Shown piece by piece: positions 43,104 through 54,036 of a DNA stretch of 64,000 nucleotides. Below the pieces are notes generated by a model that was not told the origin of the DNA, searched no databases, and worked only from the letters and a program-made list of their open reading frames with translations. Location of the stretch: the NCBI RefSeq assembly GCF_964355755.1, contig NC_092677.1:13168601-13232600 (forward strand), in the 5' to 3' direction. Source of the DNA: Antedon mediterranea. Its lineage: Eukaryota > Echinodermata > Crinoidea > Comatulida > Antedonidae. The position numbers were made by a program, and so were the translations under genes. Positions within the stretch are counted from its first letter, which is position 1. Each line of letters starts with the position of its first letter.

Positions 43104-46100
43104 CTAGAAGGAAAAATATACGACATTTGTAATAAAGCTTTGTCTTTAGAAAAGTGAACTGAAAAGTAGATTATGCAAAATTAGTAGACTTAAGTAGAGC
43201 TTGTTTGTAAGTTTGTACTTAGGACGAATGTTATTAAATTGGTCAGTCATAACTTGTGCGTCCATATTTGCACTATACGATAGTGCAAAACAATATGTTG
43301 AACTGTTGTAAATTAGTTCTACCATTGCACAACACCAACATTTAAATGTATTGTTTTAAAGATGGTACAAGTCTAAAGAAGATTTTATTTTTAATGGAGA
43401 TATTTATAATTATATATAACATATCATATATTATAACAAATAAAGTTTTAACCAAAAGAAGAGCTTGTTAGCAATCTAAACATTCCACATTGGATACATA
43501 TCTGACACTGTATACAGAGTTTACCTCTGATATACTGGAAAGGTAATGTGAAGATACAGAACAGAAAATCGAGTGTGGACACAGTATTGTTAATTCCTAC
43601 AGCTGTATATGCCTACTCCATTGTTAACTTTTAAGTGTGAAAGTGCATTAGCCCCATAAACCTATCAGTGATATCAGATAGCAAAATGGTGTTTCATTCT
43701 ATACTGTTTTGAGATATAAATTCTGTAATGGAACACTGAAATTGAAACAATAGGCAATCTTCTTTGTTTTTCTTTTTCCCCAGAGCAACCAACCTAAACA
43801 AGTTTTTTTTACATTTTGTATTTTCACTTGTCTAAAAGCTGAAAAAATAATTCAATTATGCATTAGTAATATTTCTTTACAATAAGGATTAATTTGCATC
43901 AGATTGATTAAACATAAAAGTTATACGAGTATAAACAGGGCTTAGTTCATGTTCTTCTATTTTTGCAAACATCTGGTGAAACATTTTTTTAAAAGTTACA
44001 AAACAAAGTAATCTAGAACTGGAAATGAAAGTTAGAAAAAAAAATCTTCATGTTTTGTAGTTTTAGAAAGATTTAAAGTAAACTAACAGAACGGAAATGT
44101 AAGTATTAAGCTCTGTCTACGAAAATGTGATGTGCCCATATATGGACATGATGATTTCATCTCACTACCATATTTGGGCATATCACTACTATATTTGGGT
44201 AAATCACTTTTTTTGGTCAAATTAGTTTGACAGTGTAGACAGAGCCTTAAGAAAGAAAAAGTACATTTTATGTTAACCTCCGAGTACAACTGATATAGTG
44301 TCTCAGTATAGCTGATGTTGCAGTAACTAGATATAACTAGTTTAGTTAAATGTAATAAGTTGAATTAAGTTAAATTAAGTTCACAGAAGTAGAACGTCTT
44401 CTGATTGCAAGAACGGTTCAGTTGCCTTCAATCGTCGGGTTCCAGGGACCTATTAATCAGTGGTCAATTACGGGCAACTAATTGTGTTGAAGATGGCTCT
44501 CAAAGGCAACATAAACCTCTTAATATATTATTGTTGGACTATTTTATAGTTCTCTTTTGTTTTACAATGAGATGTACACTTTTCTTAAAATACATTAGAG
44601 AGTTGCCAAAGACAGTAGGATAATGACAATTTTGTGGACATGCTTGATGTTCGAAAGTTTAAAATTCAAGTGGAGTGGAGTTGTGGCTTGGTGGTTATGA
44701 TGCTTGGCTACCACTCCAAGGGTCCTATCCTGGGTTCAAGTCCCGTCACATGTCAGGACAAAATGATCAGCAATTATTGGATGGATCACCCTCATTAAAT
44801 ATGGTAAAAAAAAAAGAGGAAGACTATAAAACAGCACTCACAATAATGAGCGTATGTAATGATACAAGGTATGAAAACAATTCTATAATTGGCGATTGGC
44901 ATCCTATAATTGAAGATTTTTTTCTTTTGGAGGTAGTTGAAATCAAATTTTAACAAATAAAATAAATTAATTTTTTTGTAAAATCACTGTTTTATCATTT
45001 TCAACAGCTAAAGAAGCATGCACAATGCTAATTGTGTGTGGAGGTCTAATTGCAAATACTGTAGGTCATCTGCCTCACAGGGTCCTTACTTCACTAAAGT
45101 ATGACATCTCCTTTGGGATCTCCTTTGGGAACCAGGAGCAATATATACACTACAATCAACCCCTATTCAGGGACACCTTGTTGGGTCCTGAAGGTGTCCC
45201 TGAATAGGGTTCTACTGTATTAACTAACATGGTATAAACTACAGTAAATGTTGTATACCATACCTTGGGCCTGGTTTAGGAACTCTGCCTGCCTTCAGAT
45301 CATCTAAAATTTCATTTACATCAGATAATTTCAAATCTTCATAGTAATTGTCATTAATCTGTATCATAGGAGCATTGACACAAGCACCGAGGCACTCCAC
45401 CTCTGTCAATGTAAACATATTATCTTTTGTTGTTTCTCCACATTTAATTTCTGAAAGTAAACAAACAGCACTATTAAAATTCACACATGACAACTCTGTT
45501 ATTGTTTCTCGACATTTAATTTCCAAAATTAAACAAACGGCACTATTTAAATGCATACATTACAGCTTTATTATATACACTGCTTGTCTATGTCAATTGA
45601 CTTTATAGAGCAATACGCAATGCACTATCTAAATCAATTAAGGAAGAATTACATTTTCGACAACAACCTATTGTAGGATTAAGTTAGTTAGAAGTTGCAA
45701 CATGATTTTTTCTCTATTCATCAACACAGTTTTGGTGGTTTCCAAATGATGACCGAGAACACATGGATAGGTCAAAGGTCATCCGTTATCATAAATCAAA
45801 AGTTCCCTTTTAATTTGAATGAATATAAAGTATCATTGTGATTTAAACATGGCAGCAATCTCAGACTGCCAGGTATGGAGAACATAGATAAAACATCAAC
45901 ATTATTCCCCGAAAGGATTTCCATACTTGTGTATAGTGTCATTATAATAACTAGATGGTACCATCTAGGTCGTGCCCACAGGTGGTTCTCATATACACAG
46001 TTATTTCAGCGTAAAAAAGAATATTGGCGATTTAAAATGTACGTACCGCCTAATACATTGTCGTTTACAGAAACGAATAAATAGACATGACAATTTGTGT

Positions 46101-49100
46101 AATCAACTAAAATTAGCACCCTTGGAATTACTTGTCACAAAATGAGTCAACATTTTTGATTTGGACTCATTGAAACTAACCCAATTTGTGTTTCGTATGT
46201 AACATTAGATGGGGAAAGAGAATTGATACAAAGAGGAACAATTTAATACTTTGTTAAAACTGTCACTGTCGATTGAAATAGTAAACTACATGTAAGGATA
46301 CACCACTATAACATTTATATTTTTTGTAATAATTAATTAATACAAATGTTGAGAAGCAACTGTCAGTAATAAAGTTTATTTGTATATTATGTGTTTATAA
46401 TCTAACAATAGGACCTACCCACACTCACTGTGTAATAAATTGTATTTGTATATATGTTTATATTATACCTAACAGTACCCACACTCACAGTAAGAAATTT
46501 GCGATTCAAATGGCGACCAAAGTGGTTAATTTGTATTACAGCATTGTAATACTATATTTTAAGTTTATCCCCCAAGGGCCCATAAATTTATTTGTTAAAA
46601 CAAATAATACTGGAAGACTGAGAGATTGGAATCCTCCATTCATCGAAAATAAATACATTTGTATAAACGTTATAGTAAATCTATCAAAATAGAATTTTTT
46701 TAAAGAAAATCGGCCTGTCTTCAAAATTATGATGCTGTAAACCGTTTTTCAGCTATTGAAAAAATTTATTGTAGAAGGAAATGGGTAAATGCGAAGCATC
46801 CTCATAATATTGTGTGCGGGTATTTTTCAAGATAGACATCCAATAGACAGTGTATACAATGATCGCAAAATACCCCCTATTTGGGGAAAATCGTTGAACC
46901 TAAATTTGTTTTAATTGTCAATAAATAATTATCTAACTCAATTTAATTAGTAAACAGGGTTACATCAGGTGGTTAAAATCAGTACCGAAAGTATAAACCA
47001 ACTTTATATACCATCGAGTAAATGTGCGATTTACCGAATTTTGCCCTAAGATGTAAAATTTATATATAGATACATTGTCCAGTTTCGTAGTAAAAATTTG
47101 TTATACTAATTTCAATTTAGTAATAAAGTCATGTTATATTTTCTATCTTGAAGTTTAATATAAAAGTGAAATAAATAGTGATAATGTGTGAAAGTAATCC
47201 AGGAATCAAATTATATTTAATAAAGTAGACCCATTTCACATACTATAAAATACAATCTAGTTTCTCTACTAAAAACAAAAAATTGTACAATACAGTTAAA
47301 AGGATCATAGTTTTAAAAGTCAAACAGAAACCTTTTAAAACACAAGATGTGGGTGGAAAATGAAGAAGGTATATTCAAGTAAAGCGATCAAAAGCTCTAG
47401 AGGAAACTGAATGATTTATCGTAATCAAGAGAGTATTGACGAAAAAAAAACATGTTTTGAATGCTAACACGGACGTGCACATCATAAACAACATTGACAA
47501 TTTTAAAAACATAATCTATGTCTGAATTTTGTTTAAAATCTAATTAAAATAGAATCCTCTTTGGGACTTTGGTTCCAATTACAATCTTGCTTGACAAATA
47601 CATGATAAATTGATGCTAGCCATTCTTATCATTAAGAATGAAAATATTGAATAGAAGGAGGCATGTTGTCCTCACATTCTATGTCATACTACCAAGGGAA
47701 ATTGCTCAAGAAAAACAAATGTATATAATTATGAAATAATATTAATATTTAGATATTGTTTAGCTAAATGGCGGAGAGGTTTAAGACAGGGATGTTTCGT
47801 GAACTCTCAGCAGTTCACATTCTCAAGTGTTGTTCCATACGGCGACTGCAGTATTTACTGAAAACAGCCACCTAGAGAAGATGAATGTTATTGCACTCTA
47901 CATTTTCAATATGATTGGAGGCATTACTTACTTAAATTGTCTTGAATTGCTTTTAAGATGTCCCTGGCATCACACAGCATACAGGGTGTTGTGGTACAGA
48001 CCTGGACATGGTACTTGCCAATTGGTTCTCTGGAAAATGATATGTACAAATAATCAGTTGGTTTATAATTTGTTCTGTGCCTGTACAGTATCTCTCGCTT
48101 CTAGAATAAAATGCTGAAAGACGAGGGCGTTTTAATTTGATCTCTTGTGTAAAGGAGTGTGTACAATTTTAAGAATAGTGCTGTTCTGCCGTACCATGCA
48201 GAGAGTGTTAAAGAGTTGCTATCCAATCGGGCTTGAACAATATCATGAAAGCCCCAGTGGTCTAATGGTTAGGACATCTGCATATCAAGCAGTAGGTTCC
48301 TGGTTTGAATCTTGGTTGGGGGGACTTTATCTAATTCTTATCGTTTTAAAATATTAATACATTTTCATGTTCAAAATGTCAAAAATGACCAGGGTAATAA
48401 TACTGTATGTACAGCTACAGTATTAGAGGTTTCACAACATTAGGCACTTTATAAATCCAGATATTATTATTATTATTATTATCTATACAAGTATTTAGTG
48501 ATTCATCATGCGATGAAAACATTGCTTTACCTATTAAACATTGTATAGAACGTAGCCACTTCGTATACTCTCATTTTTGGCATTCCTAGTATCTCGGCCA
48601 CCTTGTGCATTGCTGAGATTGGCAGCCATCCATGCTGCCTCTGAGCTATGTCCAATGCTGGTATCACCGCTGCTGCCTTATGCCCTTCAGGATAGTTCAC
48701 CATGATATCTTGAATACGCTACGTTAAAGAAAAAAATACAAATATGTAAAAAATCCCACTATAATGCTCAGAATGCGTGAACTAAAGGATTTACACACAG
48801 TAATGAACAATCTTTTATAATGCTGCCATTTACAATGTCACTGTTTGGATTATGAATAAGTCCAGTTCTGTTGTGAACCGTCAAAAGCTCTGACGCCATG
48901 CAATGGGATCACATGACACATATAGGCTTTTTTTTTATTACAGTAAATGCAGTCTATTATATTGCCATATTACAGTAAGTGACTGTATCTCCAGCAACAG
49001 AGGTTTTTACATGAATTATCATAGTACTAATTTAGGTACGTCCGTTACCCACGCTTAGATGTGTAAATTACTAGACTTGTCTTGGATGAAATAAATCAAA

Positions 49101-51707
49101 AACACTACTAACCTTCATATTTTCACTAGTAAACTCAAACTTCGTATCTGGATTGTTTTCAGGGCTATCTCGATGCTAAAAAGATACAAAAGTTAAAACA
49201 AAAATTTACACCCAGTGAAACATGAATGCGAGTACAAAATATTTAAACACATACTTTATTTGATATATTTTTTAGTATTCTTTAAGTTACATCATTAATT
49301 GTTGAGCTATAGGAATTTCACAATTTTGAACCCTGGAATTGAAAGGGAAAGGGCAACCAACAAGCTACAGCTCCACTACAATTAATTAGACTGACAAGCT
49401 CTCTGCAGTCCTCCAAGCTAAATTAGAGACCGCTATGCAACATGAGGGGGAAACAATAGAGGAATGGGGAGTGCTGACCTTAACTAGAAAGGTGCTTAAG
49501 GATTTGCCTAAGGAGTGGATCCAAGAGCATGCTGTAGTTAGGTTCTGTATTGAGTGCAGGGACAGAGAAGTAGATAGACACGTCCTGCGCAAGCACTGTT
49601 CTACTCTCCCTAAAGCTATTAGGGAGTTTGAAAAACCTGTGAAACCTCAGGTCCACAGTCCGTACTACTTTTGCACCCCCACTATCTTTTCAGCTACCTT
49701 TAGAAGACCAGGACGATTCCGATGGTGAAACTGGCAATGAAGTGTCCATTAAGCAGGTGCGAGGAAGGCCTATGAGGAGAAACCGTGTAACTTTCCAGAG
49801 GCCTGCTTTGCCAGCACCGGCCAGGGTTCCTCCGGAGCCCGCACCTACTGACAGCCAGAACCAGCCTCGAACTGCAACATCGGCGCCACCTACTCCGACT
49901 ACAGAGGCCCGATTGGCCACTATAGAGAGTAATTTCCAGACCCTGAACACCAATCTGTGATGGCTGGAGAGCAGCATGAACACCGAGATGGCTGCAATGT
50001 GGAGTCAGCTGGACCAGCTCATGCGTTATATGCAACCCGTCCAAGCTACCTGTCTCTCACGATAGCTCCGGCTATCAATCACCCGTTGGCCCTTATACAC
50101 TGTTGTTATGTGGTGACCGACCAAGCGCGATGCCCCGGCACCAAAGGTTGGAAAATTAGTGGCCTCGCCATTGGCTGTGCAGGGGACATTGGCCTTGTTT
50201 TGTTCGGTGCCCAAGGTGTTTGACGCCTATTTCCATTTCGATCGGTTGTAGAGAAATCTGCAACTATCTTGACGTGCGAACCTTTGGGACGCAGAGCGAG
50301 TGGTACGGTTGAGAGGTGGATAGGCTTCTGGCCATAGGTTCAAGTATTTGGGAATGTGGGATTGGATCATTCGGCCCCACCCACGGACTGGCCAAGGCAG
50401 GATCAACTTCTGAAGAGGGTGTTGGGTCGTTGTTTGGACGGCTGCCACTATCGCCTTCTTACCTTGGAAATCACTGGGGAGGAGTGTCATTATCGCGCCT
50501 TAGACATTTTACGTCTAAGCCGTGTGTCGAGGGAACAGCGGCTGCTCCTGGAAGGCGTAGCAACCGCCTACCTCAGACATTCGAAACGTACTTCAGTGTA
50601 ACAAGCCGGGTGACGGACTTCACCGCCGACCTACGCAGGAGCCTGCATTTCATTGCCACCAATGAAGACCGGCGACTGCTGATGGGGTCCAGCGGACCGG
50701 ACTATCCTCCTGCCGGGTACAAAGTTGGAGCGGCGCCCACTGGGTGAACAAACAACCCCTCCAGCCGAACGAAGGTGTCTACCCAATAGCCTGATTTGCA
50801 TACATGGGGTATGCAAATGTTAACATGGGACCTCGACGCCACCAGAACCGGTCTATTTGAAGCAGGCAATCAAAGAGAGACGGATGGAACTATACCGATA
50901 TATTTTTCTATACTTGGACTTGCTTATCGAATACCTTGTGTGATTATTAGGAAAGCTGGACTAATAAGGTAAACCTAGTTGCTTTAATTATTAGGCCATT
51001 ACACTACTGTACAGTGCTTACTAAAAATCAACAGTTTTTTGCACAACCTGTGGTAACACTTACAACAAACAAATGATCTGATGCCACTGGAGCTGATCTG
51101 TGCATAAACTTCACATGGTTCTGTAAAATATAACATTAACAAGAATATAAAACTGTTTATAGCAATATAATATGTAAAATGGAAATACATAATAATAAAG
51201 GCCTATCTTAAATTATATATCTTGCTTTCACTCTTTCCTCCCAAGCTATAGTATAGATTAAATGCGTACTGTCTGCCTAGTTAGCTAGGCTAGGAGGCCT
51301 ACAGTAGTATTAGTAGGCTTAGGCTAGGCAGTATATTATAGTACTAGTAGTACTAGTATAGTAGTACTAGAGACTAGTACTAGGCTAGTAGAGAGTAGTA
51401 GCCTACAACTACTACTTCTAGGCCTAGCTAGCCTAGACTCGAGTCTAGTAGAAGCAAAATGCCTTATCAGACATAATATAGGTATGCCTAGGCTTGGCCT
51501 ACTATTAGCCTAGTACGTAGGCCTACTCCTACTAGCTAGGCCTGACTAGCCTAGTTAGGCCTAGTTATACATAGGCCTATATAGTATGCTAGGCCTACCT
51601 AGTTAGTAATAGTAGGCTATCATCAGTATCAGAGTGATAATTAATTTTCAACATACCATACTAGGCTTTGCAACCCTCATTAAAGTTCTACTAAATGACG
51701 ACAACAT
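43010..51707 (-). CDS. NDUFV2: NADH dehydrogenase [ubiquinone] flavoprotein 2, complex I 24 kDa subunit (whole gene, 7 coding exons)
   Basis: Core N-module subunit of mitochondrial complex I. It holds [2Fe-2S] cluster N1a beside the FMN subunit NDUFV1 at the matrix tip of the peripheral arm. Exons in transcript order: 51707-51657, 51120-51064, 49175-49113, 48718-48531, 48029-47932, 45450-45264, 43103-43010, giving 245 aa (human 249). The N-terminus is a basic, Ser/Thr-rich presequence without acids. Cluster ligands are C131 and C136 (VCTTTPC) and C172 and C176 (ECLGAC). Other matches are [35 protein letters not shown] and [13 protein letters not shown]. All junctions are GT-AG and phases agree. 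Extra cysteines C139 and C156 are unlike the human protein. An AATAAA lies 22 nt after the stop, so the 3' UTR may be very short. The gene diverges from the ANKRD60-like gene and converges on SCGN. Confidence 0.97.
44108..44250. mobile_element. family B foldback MITE, complete, in NDUFV2 intron 6
   Basis: Ends AAGCTCTGTCTACGAAAATG and GACAGTGTAGACAGAGCCTT, with TTA flanks. Confidence 0.85.
44672..44770 (+). mobile_element. tRNA-like SINE element, second copy
   Basis: GGAGTGGAGTTGTGGCTTGG, GGTTATGATGCTTGGCT and GGGTTCAAGTCCCGTCA match the copy at 23690. The 3' inverted end is absent. NDUFV2 intron 6, opposite strand. Confidence 0.65.
45158..45211. mobile_element. hairpin of two transposon-like ends (CCCTATTCAGGGACACC)
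   Basis: AACCCCTATTCAGGGACACC at 45158 pairs with GGTGTCCCTGAATAGGGTT ending at 45211, separated by about 14 nt. It resembles two DNA-transposon termini brought together and lies in NDUFV2 intron 6. Confidence 0.55.
45264..45450 (-). CDS. NDUFV2: NDUFV2 exon 6 (residues 153-214, R215 split)
   Basis: Exon of 187 nt between TTTCAG and GTATGG. It carries the second ligand pair (ECLGAC, C172/C176), [15 protein letters not shown] and [13 protein letters not shown]. The 5' boundary is partly duplicated 72 nt upstream. Confidence 0.97.
45432..45556 (-). repeat. 72-bp direct duplication over the NDUFV2 exon 6 acceptor
   Basis: Words around the intron 5/exon 6 boundary recur 72 nt further upstream on the gene strand (for example GTTTCTC at 45432 and 45504 on the + strand). 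The upstream copy has TGG where the genuine acceptor has CAG, so it should be silent. The reading frame stays open across both copies. Confidence 0.8.
45451..47931. other. NDUFV2 intron 5
   Basis: Starts GTAAGT and ends TTTCAG on the - strand. Apart from the duplicated acceptor sequence next to exon 6, nothing is recognised. Confidence 0.75.
47932..48029 (-). CDS. NDUFV2: NDUFV2 exon 5 (residues 120-152, K153 split)
   Basis: Exon of 98 nt between TTCCAG and GTAAGT. It carries the first ligand pair (VCTTTPC, C131/C136) and ILKAIQDNL. The extra cysteine C139 follows the ligand motif (CMLC). Confidence 0.96.
48249..48482 (+). mobile_element. tRNA-derived SINE, head and tail, in NDUFV2 intron 4
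   Basis: The head GCCCCAGTGGTCTAATGG..GGTTTGAATC (48251-48322) folds like a tRNA, with a CTGC/GCAG anticodon stem and a loop ATATCAA, but with mismatches in the acceptor and T stems. The body AAAATGACCAGGGTAATAAT and a CACTTTATAAAT(ATT)n tail follow. It ends 48 nt from NDUFV2 exon 4. Confidence 0.65.
48531..48718 (-). CDS. NDUFV2: NDUFV2 exon 4 (residues 58-119, R120 split)
   Basis: Exon of 188 nt between ACGTAG and GTAAAG. It contains [33 protein letters not shown] and [14 protein letters not shown], the helical N-terminal part of the thioredoxin-like 24 kDa fold. Confidence 0.97.
49113..49175 (-). CDS. NDUFV2: NDUFV2 exon 3 (residues 37-57)
   Basis: Exon of 63 nt in phase 0 between TTTTAG and GTTAGT. 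It encodes [19 protein letters not shown], a close match to the mature N-terminus of the family. Confidence 0.95.
49330..50990 (+). mobile_element. decayed LTR-retrotransposon gag region in NDUFV2 intron 2
   Basis: A block less AT-rich than its surroundings, on the strand opposite NDUFV2. Its first open part (from 49396) matches the retrotransposon gag domain: an ETAMQ-like start, [23 protein letters not shown] proline-rich linker and a coiled-coil-like part (to about 50060) follow. The reading frame is broken by a frameshift near 49700 and by a TGA at 49958; beyond 50060 only short broken frames remain. No protease or reverse transcriptase and no clear LTR pair is seen. Boundaries are approximate. 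Confidence 0.65.
49396..49728 (+). pseudogene. gag-like capsid fragment
   Basis: Open frame with [27 protein letters not shown] and [15 protein letters not shown], the pattern of the Ty3/gypsy-type gag domain. It ends at a TGA because of a frameshift; the neighbouring frame continues from about 49700. Confidence 0.65.
51064..51120 (-). CDS. NDUFV2: NDUFV2 exon 2 (residues 18-36)
   Basis: Exon of 57 nt between TTACAG and GTAAGT. It contains [15 protein letters not shown], which aligns with the human stretch ending in ALFV just before HRDTPENNPD. Confidence 0.9.
51240..51625. repeat. AGGCCTAG-rich cluster in NDUFV2 intron 1
   Basis: Dense short palindromic words AGGCCT, CTAGGCCTAG, TAGGCCTA and TACTAGTA. 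Sister clusters lie at 52060-52440 and 53820-53935, and single copies are scattered over the window. Confidence 0.85.
51657..51707 (-). CDS. NDUFV2: NDUFV2 exon 1 (residues 1-17, presequence)
   Basis: The ATG is at 51707-51705 and the GTATGT donor follows 51657. It encodes a short Ser/Arg presequence ([17 protein letters not shown]). A second copy of this exon lies at 55517-55567. Confidence 0.85.
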
Positions 51708-51785
51708 CTCAATGTATTTTGATAAATAAATTAAAGGTTTAAAATGTAGCTAGGCCTAGCTGGCCTAACCGAATCAAAATCTTGT

Positions 51786-51793
51786 ACCGGAAA
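51786..51793. promoter_or_regulatory. ETS/GABP-like site in the NDUFV2 promoter
   Basis: ACCGGAAA lies 79 nt upstream of the NDUFV2 ATG. ETS/GABP sites are typical of nuclear genes for respiratory-chain subunits. In the duplicated copy near 55646 the core is changed to ACGGGAAA. Confidence 0.4.
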
Positions 51794-52059
51794 AACTGCT
51801 CTACAAGTCCCACTTTCGCTGCTGGTTTTCAGGCTAGGTTTTTGCCACAACTGTAATCGATAGGGGCGCTGTTTTAACAAACTTTTAACTATAGAGGGCT
51901 AAGTAGAGGGCGCACACACATTTGTTGCTACAACAAGTTTTTTTTAACAACAATGTTTATTTTATAAAAGTAAGTTAATTAGGCCTATTATAAATATTAA
52001 ACCTAAAACTACTTCATTTAAATAGATAATAAGGTAATAATCAGTTAATTATTTGCGCC

Positions 52060-52440
52060 AGTAGTGCCTAGCTAGTAGTGATATGCTACTAGGCGCCTAT
52101 TATAGCCTAAAAGCCTAGGCCTAGCCCTAGGCCTAGCCCTAGCTAGAGTAGTAGTAGGCCTAGGAGGGCCTAGGCCTAGATAGGTTTTGAGCCAAACTTA
52201 AACAAAACAGGAGGCCTCTAGACTACTAGGGCCTACCTCGAGGCTAGGCTAGCCTATTTAGGAGGGCCTACATAGCCTGCCAAGCTACTAGGTCTAGAGA
52301 GGCCAAGCTACTAGTTAAAGTAGGCTACATGAATAAAAGTACACCACTCCACCACTGCACTGCTCTTCTGGTCTGTGTGCTAATACTGATGTGGCTAGGT
52401 TGCCAAATAGGCCTAATAGCTAGGCCTAGGCTTTTACTAG
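52060..52440. repeat. AGGCCTAG-rich cluster between NDUFV2 and ANKRD60
   Basis: CCTAGGCCTAGCCCTAGGCC and many similar words fill this stretch. Nothing coding is seen. Confidence 0.85.
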
Positions 52441-52487
52441 TTTCTAATAATAGAGTATTGATATTCTTCGAATAAGGTTAAATAATT

Positions 52488-52555
52488 AGATTCTGACAGA
52501 ATCAAGAGGTTATATGCATGATAATGCATATAACCTCTTGATTCTGTCAGAATCT
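52488..52555. repeat. perfect inverted repeat: 32-bp arms, 4-nt loop
   Basis: The left arm 52488-52519 starts AGATTCTGACAGAATC and ends GGTTATATGCAT. Loop GATA. The right arm 52524-52555 is its exact reverse complement. It lies between the divergent NDUFV2 and ANKRD60-like genes. Confidence 0.97.
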
Positions 52556-53021
52556 TTATTTATTTATTCCTTTATTTATTCTTTCCTTAGCACTATTTTG
52601 TCCGTGAATTATCTTGGTATCAGTTTTATCAACTTTTCAGAGTATATTACTTATGGCCAGGAATCGATGTGGTTATGTTTTGACGGTGCGCAATCAAAAA
52701 TTGCGCGGTCTACGTGCGATTTAACAAAAATCACGTTTGTAATATCTTCACAAGCATGAATCACTTTTAAACAAAATTTGGTACTCATAAATTTCAGGTC
52801 AATGAAATCAAATCAATCAAAAAAATTAACATTAACTTTCTTCATTAAGAAGTTCATATATTAAAGTTAAAAGTATATAGTTTGACAGTGCATCATTTTA
52901 AAAAATTTTTAAAGATGTCATCATAGTAAAAAATTATAATTAATTGCGGTATGTAATAATCTATCTGCACCAAAGTGGTTACTGCATAGTAAATACACGG
53001 AGGAATCTTACTACAACTTTT

Positions 53022-53115
53022 AGTCAGTGTATGGCTCGGTGGTCTGTGCTCGTGTCTACTCAAGTTACCGAGATCGAGTCTCACCTTGGGAAACGAAACG
53101 AAATAAGATTTTTTT
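53022..53115 (+). mobile_element. tRNA-like SINE head upstream of the ANKRD60-like gene
   Basis: ATGGCTCGGTGGTCTGTGC looks like an A box region and GAGATCGAGTCTC a B box, followed by an A/T-rich tail. Confidence 0.5.
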
Positions 53116-54036
53116 TTATTATCCGTAGGCCTATTGTTTGTTTTGTTTCTTAGTGTATAGATTATACACATGATTTATAATGAAATCTAGATAAAAAGTA
53201 ACTTATGTCTTTATTATTATGTAACAAATGTGGTTTATGACATTATACGCACATCGAATTGTAATACCGGCTATTGTATTTGCGTTAGCAAGATCCTATC
53301 ATATATATAAAAATTAAAGATTCCGAGAAAATCAATCAATCAATATATCTTTTACAAATCAGTTATCTTTATTTAAATCAATGCATTTAACCTATAATTC
53401 GTCATAGTGACGAATTAAATCTAGTTATTATTTTTTATTTACCATCTTTTAATATCATATTTTATTGAATTTTACAATGTTAATATTTTACTAAAAACGG
53501 TGATTTTATGTAATTAATTTACCGAAAAATGGAGTAGGCCTAGTTTACAACTGCCGCCTGAGGGTGGCAACATGTTTACATAATTTTTGGCTGAAAACGA
53601 TCATTTTCGGTGATGTTTTAGGCCTTATATTTTGGAATCTACAAGTCAGATTTTCATAATTATTTCTTTAATTGTAATATTTAATAATATATATTAAAAA
53701 CCGTGATATATAAACTGTTGAATATACATCGTTATCCCTAATGTTTAAAAAAAACGAGCACTGGCAAAAGTTAGCATTTGGCGTTTCATAGAAAATAACG
53801 TTTTTCTGGCGTTGGCTCAACTAGGCCTAATCCCTAGCTAGCTAGGCCTAGACCACTCATAATTAGTAGGCCTAGGCTAGAGCTAAGTACTTGTGCCTAG
53901 CCTAGGCTGATTTATTGATTATTTATTAGGCCTAGCCTATATATATATATTGGTTCAAAAATTCCTGTTTTTACTGCTATAATATAATATATTAAATATT
54001 TTACAGGATGGTGTAGGTTGAATTACAAGAATCAAA

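Larger units (their letters stand above)
51708..54036. other. divergent intergenic region NDUFV2 / ANKRD60-like
   Basis: Contains the NDUFV2 promoter with an ETS-like site, two AGGCCTAG clusters, the perfect 32-bp hairpin and a tRNA-like SINE head. No gene is seen. Confidence 0.8.

Noticed and set aside
48251-48322. Functional tRNA gene
   Set aside because: Acceptor and T-stem mismatches and the attached SINE body and ATT tail argue against it.
50316-50747. 143-codon open frame and an overlapping 81-codon frame
   Set aside because: They fall in the GC-richer retroelement relic, where stops are rarer. Neither shows a recognisable domain, and both overlap antisense frames of similar length.
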